Assembly: GCA_039030915.1 (NCBI GenBank)
Contig: JBCCDG010000029.1
Coordinates: 1-38,536 of the forward strand
Origin: Thermohalobaculum sp039030915
GTDB taxonomy: Bacteria > Pseudomonadota > Alphaproteobacteria > Rhodobacterales > Rhodobacteraceae
Length of the DNA: 38,536 bases
Direction: 5' to 3'
In this document: positions 34,758-38,536 of the stretch, piece after piece
How the letters are laid out: each line of letters starts with the position of its first letter
Position numbering within the stretch: the first letter of the stretch is position 1
Position numbers and translations under genes: made by a program
The notes under the pieces: generated by a model
Database searches by the model: none
The model's input: the letters and a program-made list of their open reading frames with translations, nothing else
Told to the model about the DNA's origin: nothing

Positions 34758-36041
34758 ATGAGAAAGCTGGCAATCGCAGCCGCGGCGGTGGCGATGATGG
34801 GCGGGACGGCCTCGGCCGATCTGGTCTTCCCGTCGCTCGACTACCGGACAGGGCCCTATGCGCCCAACGGGATCCCGCTGGCCGACGGCTATGCCGACTA
34901 CTTCACCATGCTGAACGAGCGCGACGGCGGCATCGGGGGTGTCATGACCCGCGTCCTGCCCTGCGAGACCGAGTACAATACGACCAAGGGCGTGGAGTGC
35001 TACGAGTCGACCAAGGCGGAGGGCGGACTCGTCTACCAGCCCTACTCGACCGGCATTACCTATCAGCTCATCCCCAAGGCCAGCGCCGACGGCATCCCCA
35101 TCCACTCGATGGGCTACGGTCGCACCTCCGCTGCAAACGGCAAGGTCTTCGAGTGGGTGTTCAACTACCCCGGCACCTACTGGGACGCCGCCTCGATCAT
35201 CATGCAATACATCGCCTCTGAAGAAGGCGGTGATCTCAACGGCAAGAAGATCGCGCTGGTCTATCACAACTCCGCCTACGGCAAGGAGCCGATCCGCACG
35301 CTCGAGACGCTGGCGGCGCGCGACGGCTTCGAGCTGATGCTGCTGCCCGTGGATCACCCGGGTCAGGAGCAGAAGGCGACATGGCTTCAGGTCCGCCGCG
35401 ACCGGCCGGACTACGTGGTCATGTGGGGCTGGGGCGTGATGAACCAGGTCGCCATCAAGGAGGCCGCCTCCGTCCGCTTCCCGATGGACAAGTTCATCGG
35501 CGTCTGGTGGTCCGCGTCGGAGAACGACGTGCTGCCCGCAGGCGATGCGGCGGACGGATACAAGGCCATCACGCTCCATGGCGTGGGCGACGACTACCCG
35601 ATCTACGAGGACCTGAAGACCCATGTCTATGACAAGGGCCTCGCCGCGGGTGCCGGCGACCAGCATGGCACGGTGCTCTACAATCGCGGCCTCGTGGCCG
35701 GCATGCTGGCCCATCAGGCGGTGGTGAAGGCGCAGGAGATGCACGGCACCGCCGACATCACGCCGGCGATGATGCGCGACGGGATGGAAAACCTCGAGAT
35801 CACCGAGGCGACCCTCGAGGCAATGGGCGTGCCGGGCTTCATGCCGACCTTCCAGGTAAGCTGCGCGAACCATGGCCCGCCGGGCCTGGGCGCCATCCAG
35901 CAGTGGAACGCCGAGACGAAGGAGTGGTCGCTGATCACCGACTTCATCGCGGCAGACCGTTCGGTGGTAGACCCGCTGATCGCCGAGGATAGCGCCGCCT
36001 ATGCCGCAGAAGCCGGCATCGAACCACGCGCCTGCAACTGA
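34758..36041 (+). CDS. HAAT-family periplasmic binding protein
   Basis: Solute-binding protein feeding the LivHM permease, 427-residue precursor. It has a signal peptide (MRKLAIAAAAVAMMGG, cleavage after ASA near 20). The mature domain is a two-lobe type I binding protein (LNERDGGIGG, later KIALVYHNSAYGKEPIRTLE). The lobe pattern fits the LivK/AmiC fold. Cysteines occur as C69-x10-C80 near the N-terminus and as a C-terminal pair, likely disulfides. The sequence is not close enough to a characterised Leu/Ile/Val binder for a substrate call; the neighbouring acyl-CoA synthetase suggests an acid. GGGAGAG precedes the ATG. Confidence 0.9.
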   Translation: MRKLAIAAAAVAMMGGTASADLVFPSLDYRTGPYAPNGIPLADGYADYFTMLNERDGGIGGVMTRVLPCETEYNTTKGVECYESTKAEGGLVYQPYSTGITYQLIPKASADGIPIHSMGYGRTSAANGKVFEWVFNYPGTYWDAASIIMQYIASEEGGDLNGKKIALVYHNSAYGKEPIRTLETLAARDGFELMLLPVDHPGQEQKATWLQVRRDRPDYVVMWGWGVMNQVAIKEAASVRFPMDKFIGVWWSASENDVLPAGDAADGYKAITLHGVGDDYPIYEDLKTHVYDKGLAAGAGDQHGTVLYNRGLVAGMLAHQAVVKAQEMHGTADITPAMMRDGMENLEITEATLEAMGVPGFMPTFQVSCANHGPPGLGAIQQWNAETKEWSLITDFIAADRSVVDPLIAEDSAAYAAEAGIEPRACN

Positions 36042-36076
36042 GCACTTTGTCGGGCCGCATTGCCTGACGTATCAAG

Positions 36077-36106
36077 GGGTGCCGCGTCCGCATGGACGGG
36101 GCACCC
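36077..36106 (+). other. stem-loop between binding-protein gene and downstream genes
   Basis: GGGTGCCGCGTCC and GGACGGGGCACCC pair at 12 of 13 positions around the loop GCAT, starting about 35 bases after the binding-protein stop. No T-tract follows, so it is more likely an RNA-stabilising or partial-termination structure. That is common after ABC binding-protein genes that need high expression. Confidence 0.6.
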
Positions 36107-36158
36107 ACGCCCGCCGGGGGACCTTCTGCCGGCACAACAGCTGATCAAGGAGACTGAG

Positions 36159-36341
36159 ATGGGCTGGCTATTCGTTACCGCCATGTTCGTTGGACCTGCA
36201 TATATCGCGCTCAACGGCATGTTCGGCTCGGACATGATGAAGGTCCTGCGCGGCGAGACCGAGGACCGGGTCAAATACGTTCGCGCCGACAGCGCGCCGG
36301 CCAAGCCCGCGCGCGGCAAGAAGGCGGCCGCTGCGGAGTGA
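36159..36341 (+). CDS. small single-span membrane protein
   Basis: A 60-residue protein, MGWLFVTAMFVGPAYIALNGMFG..., with one hydrophobic segment at the N-terminus and a Lys/Ala-rich tail (KPARGKKAAAAE). AAGGAG stands at the right distance before the ATG, which supports translation. No family is recognised. It lies between the binding protein and livF, behind a strong stem-loop. It could be an accessory subunit of the transporter or an unrelated small membrane protein. Confidence 0.6.
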   Translation: MGWLFVTAMFVGPAYIALNGMFGSDMMKVLRGETEDRVKYVRADSAPAKPARGKKAAAAE

Positions 36342-36476
36342 TCCCGTCTTTCCGCGGCCCGTGCCGGGCCGCCGGAATGCCTGCGCCAGATGCGCGCGGC
36401 GTGCGGCGCGGGCTTGGCTGCCCCGCACGGCGCCATACTTCCGTGCGGTGATGCGAAGTTTCGAACGGAGACGGAA

Positions 36477-36662
36477 ATGGACGCCGGCACCCTGCTCGTT
36501 CTCGCCAAGCTCGGCGCCTTCGCGCTGATCGTTCGCGCCTGGCTCGTCGCCCGCCGCTCGGCGGAGGAGGTGCGCGCTGAACGCGCCCGCCGCGAGGCAG
36601 AGCCGGCACCGACAGCTGCGCACGACGAAGCCGACGCCGTGCCGCTGCGCGAAGCCGCCTGA
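36477..36662 (+). CDS. small single-span membrane protein
   Basis: A 61-residue protein, MDAGTLLVLAKLGAFALIVRAWLVARR, then a charged helix (SAEEVRAERARREAE). It is a typical N-in/C-out or C-in small membrane protein with one span near residues 5-25. GGAG precedes the ATG by a short distance. The gene lies about 60 bases before livF and 135 after the other small gene. It is not related in sequence to that neighbour, but has the same layout (helix, then charged tail). Confidence 0.55.
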   Translation: MDAGTLLVLAKLGAFALIVRAWLVARRSAEEVRAERARREAEPAPTAAHDEADAVPLREAA

Positions 36663-36722
36663 TCCGACAGCCCCCGACATCCCGGGCAAACGCCAGGGAT
36701 CACAGCGCGAGGCCAGACCGCG

Positions 36723-37550
36723 ATGCTCGACACGACCAAGACCGAGACGGAAAACCTCATCGAGGTCCGCAACATCGAGGTCATCTACAACCACGTCATC
36801 CTCGTGCTGAAGGGCGTGAGCCTCAACGTGAAGAAGGGCGGCATCACCGCGCTTCTGGGCGGCAACGGCGCGGGCAAGACGACGACGCTGAAGGCGATCT
36901 CGAACCTGCTGCGCTCCGAACGCGGGGAGGTCACCAAGGGTCAGATCCTCTTGGAAGGCGAGGGCGTGGCCGAGCTCGATCCGTCCGCGCTGGTGAAGCG
37001 CGGGGTCATCCAGGTGATGGAAGGGCGCCATTGCTTCGAGCACCTCACCGTCGAGGAGAACCTGCTGACGGGCGCCTATACGCGCCATGACGGGCGGGGT
37101 GCCGTGAATGCCGATCTCGAGATGGTCTACAGCTACTTTCCCCGCCTCCAGGAACGGCGGCGGAGCCAGGCGGGCTACACCTCGGGCGGCGAACAGCAGA
37201 TGACGGCGATCGGACGGGCGCTGATGAGCCGGCCGAAGACCATCCTGCTGGACGAGCCCTCCATGGGTCTTGCGCCGCAGCTGGTGGAGCAGATCTTCGA
37301 GATCGTGAAGTCGGTCAACGAGAACGAGGGCGTGACGTTTCTGCTCGCCGAGCAAAACACGAACGTGGCGCTGCGCTATGCGCATTACGGCTACATCCTG
37401 GAATCCGGCCGTGTGGTGATGGACGGCCCGGCCGCGTCGCTTCGCGAGAACCCGGATGTGAAGGAATTCTATCTCGGGATGGCGGAGGAGGGCCGCAAAT
37501 CCTTCCGCGACGTGCGCAGCTATCGCCGGCGCAAGCGCTGGCTGAGTTGA
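36723..37550 (+). CDS. livF: HAAT-family ABC transporter ATPase LivF-like
   Basis: Second ATPase of the importer, 275 residues versus about 237 in E. coli LivF. Walker A is GGNGAGKTT (46-54), the signature YTSGGEQQM, Walker B TILLDEPSMGL, and the H-loop is replaced by LLAEQNTNVAL as in other LivF proteins. The extra C-terminal 25 residues (EEGRKSFRDVRSYRRRKRW) are strongly basic. With livG, livH, livM and the binding protein it makes the transporter complete. No terminator is obvious after the stop. Confidence 0.95.
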   Translation: MLDTTKTETENLIEVRNIEVIYNHVILVLKGVSLNVKKGGITALLGGNGAGKTTTLKAISNLLRSERGEVTKGQILLEGEGVAELDPSALVKRGVIQVMEGRHCFEHLTVEENLLTGAYTRHDGRGAVNADLEMVYSYFPRLQERRRSQAGYTSGGEQQMTAIGRALMSRPKTILLDEPSMGLAPQLVEQIFEIVKSVNENEGVTFLLAEQNTNVALRYAHYGYILESGRVVMDGPAASLRENPDVKEFYLGMAEEGRKSFRDVRSYRRRKRWLS

Positions 37551-37633
37551 CAGGTCCCAGACGGCGGATCGAGATGCCGGAAGCGACCGACGGCGCGAAG
37601 GCAGTCCGTAGGACACCCGGATCGTCGACGTCC

Positions 37634-37656
37634 GCGGCCGCCCCCACCCGCGTCAG
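37634..37656. repeat. 23-bp direct repeat, copy 2
   Basis: Identical over 23 bases to 26758-26780, same orientation, 10.9 kb away. It lies 84 bases after the livF stop. The GAAC-N7-GAAC box follows after the same 17-base gap as in copy 1, although the gap sequences agree at only 6 of 17 positions. Confidence 0.75.
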
Positions 37657-37673
37657 GATCTACACCATCGAAT

Positions 37674-37688
37674 GAACATATAGAGAAC
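37674..37688 (-). promoter_or_regulatory. LexA-type SOS box (GAAC-N7-GAAC), copy 2
   Basis: GAACATATAGAGAAC is an exact GAAC-N7-GAAC, the alphaproteobacterial LexA operator form, and matches copy 1 at 13 of 15 positions. A typical -35 element is not obvious next to this copy. Toward the left the nearest sequence is the livF 3' end in opposite orientation; toward the right the first gene starts 660 bases away. So no target gene is evident. Confidence 0.5.
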
Positions 37689-38345
37689 GCGTGCGTCTTG
37701 TCGGAGATGCTGCGTGACTCCTGGGCTCCGTCCGCCGTGCGGGCTCATGCCCTCGCCAGCGCCTCTTTCGATCCGAGGGAGCGCGCTCATCACCCGGCTC
37801 GACCGGACGGACTACCCAGAACCCGGAGCCTTGCCACCTGCCGCTCCTGTATGGCCGTGTCTGGCCCGGCAAAGATGGGGTAACCTCGTCAAACCGGGAT
37901 GGGGTCTCACCCGCCTTTGGCGCCGCTTCCCCAAATCTTGCACTGGCAGGGGACCGCACCCGCGGTGCGTGGGGGGAGGTGCCGCACCCGGCCCGTGCGT
38001 GGCGCCGTCATGAAGACCGGGTTCTTGGGAGTGTCCAGCTCGTCGGTCGCGGCTTGACTGGCGATTCACCTCAAATGCCGCCTGTCTTCGCCCCGTCAGC
38101 GCATTCCCCGATTGCGAAAGCAGGATGCGGCATCGCACCTGCCCCTTGGGCACCTGCGGGATTGTCCGGTCTTGGGACGGTTTGCTCACGCTTCGTTGCA
38201 GGGCGTGTTGCAGATTTCACGGATTTGCGGCGCGACTGTCACATGTATGCAATCCACGCGTTTTCGCCTCAATCGCGAAGTAGGTTTGGTAATCAGACGA
38301 GCCTACCTTTTGCATACGAAAACCGACGAATGGGATCGGGATAAC

Positions 38346-38536
38346 ATGGGCAGCGTTTTCTCTGTCATCAGCCTGTTGAGCGACGAGCAGAAGACCGTAC
38401 TGGCGAAACTGAGGCGCCCCTGCGCCTGCAAGACCCGCCAGCCGTGCCGGGAAGCGGCCGAGAGCATGATCAGCCTCGGCCTGGTGGAGGTCTCGAGCGG
38501 AGACCTGCAGCTCACCGGCCTCGGTAAGCGCGTGGC
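38346..38536 (+). CDS. small protein, possible winged-helix type, cut by the window end
   Basis: The frame from ATG 38346 stays open to the window edge: MGSVFSVISLLSDEQKTVLAKL, then RRPCACKTRQPC, then ESMISLGLVEVSSGDLQLTGLGKRVA. The pattern (helices, then LGLVEV...LQLTGLGKRV as a beta-wing) resembles a winged helix-turn-helix, where LT..G..V is the usual end of the wing. A three-cysteine cluster sits between helices. The C-terminus and any further domain are outside the window. GGGAT is a weak ribosome site. Confidence 0.5.
   Translation, partial: MGSVFSVISLLSDEQKTVLAKLRRPCACKTRQPCREAAESMISLGLVEVSSGDLQLTGLGKRV

Larger units (their letters stand above)
37551..38345. other. 795-bp gene-poor region
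   Basis: No convincing coding region. It holds the second copy of the 23-bp word and its LexA-type box (37634-37688). Open frames present on either strand are Arg/Pro-rich shadows without ribosome sites. The last 130 bases (from about 38210) are visibly lower in GC and include an 8-bp inverted repeat, GTATGCAA at 38245 and TTGCATAC at 38310. These may belong to the promoter of the gene starting at 38346. Confidence 0.5.

Noticed and set aside
38245..38317. Inverted repeat GTATGCAA / TTGCATAC
   Set aside because: Only 8 bp with a 57-base gap. It could be an operator but also chance in this less GC-rich stretch, so it is mentioned only in the gap entry.

Overview
The window comes from a high-GC alphaproteobacterium, most likely a member of the Rhodobacterales. 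The evidence is a GcrA cell-cycle regulator (an alphaproteobacterial protein), a phoR-pstSCAB-phoU-phoB cluster with an N-terminally extended PstA, the run DUF1178-lysC-ptsP(EI-Ntr), glcDEF, and two GAAC-N7-GAAC words of the alphaproteobacterial LexA-box type. No rRNA, tRNA, transposase, integrase or CRISPR array was recognised. Almost everything reads as ordinary chromosome.

Layout. 1-3.6 kb: the tail of an unknown gene, an epoxide-hydrolase-like alpha/beta hydrolase, Hsp33 (minus), a Nudix hydrolase and a secreted EF-hand protein (minus). 3.8-7.0 kb (minus): argD-argF with overlapping start and stop, followed by a terminator-like hairpin, and a lone ABC-2 permease. 7.1-7.7 kb: gcrA. 7.8-16.2 kb (minus): the phosphate regulon in the order phoR, pstS, pstC, pstA, pstB, phoU, phoB, with a Pho-box-like site before pstS. 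16.3-20.6 kb (plus): DUF1178 protein, aspartokinase and EI-Ntr. 20.7-25.9 kb: glcD-glcE-unknown-glcF (glycolate oxidase), then a trypsin-like exported protease and Hsp20 with an RpoH-like promoter and a clear terminator. 27.7-37.6 kb: a branched-chain-amino-acid-type (HAAT) ABC importer cluster led by a long-chain-type acyl-CoA synthetase: acs, livG, small membrane gene, livH, three accessory genes, an opposing SHOCT gene, livM, binding protein, two roughly 60-residue membrane proteins, livF. 37.6-38.3 kb: gene-poor DNA, then a small protein cut off by the window end.

How the parts work together. The pst/pho block is a complete phosphate sensing and uptake unit. glcDEF oxidises glycolate to glyoxylate. 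The liv-type cluster probably imports an unidentified carboxylic acid or amino-acid-like solute and couples uptake to CoA thioesterification. Its four or more small membrane or accessory proteins are the least explained part of the window.

Most noteworthy signals: (1) a two-part element found twice (26758-26812 and 37634-37688), made of an identical 23-bp word, exactly 17 bp of unconserved spacer and a GAAC-N7-GAAC LexA-type box, with neither copy in front of a recognisable gene; (2) a PstA enlarged by a long coiled-coil-bearing periplasmic domain; (3) an uncharacterised 400-residue protein inside the glc operon; (4) the small membrane genes of the acyl-CoA-synthetase/liv cluster, one of them of clearly lower GC than its surroundings.
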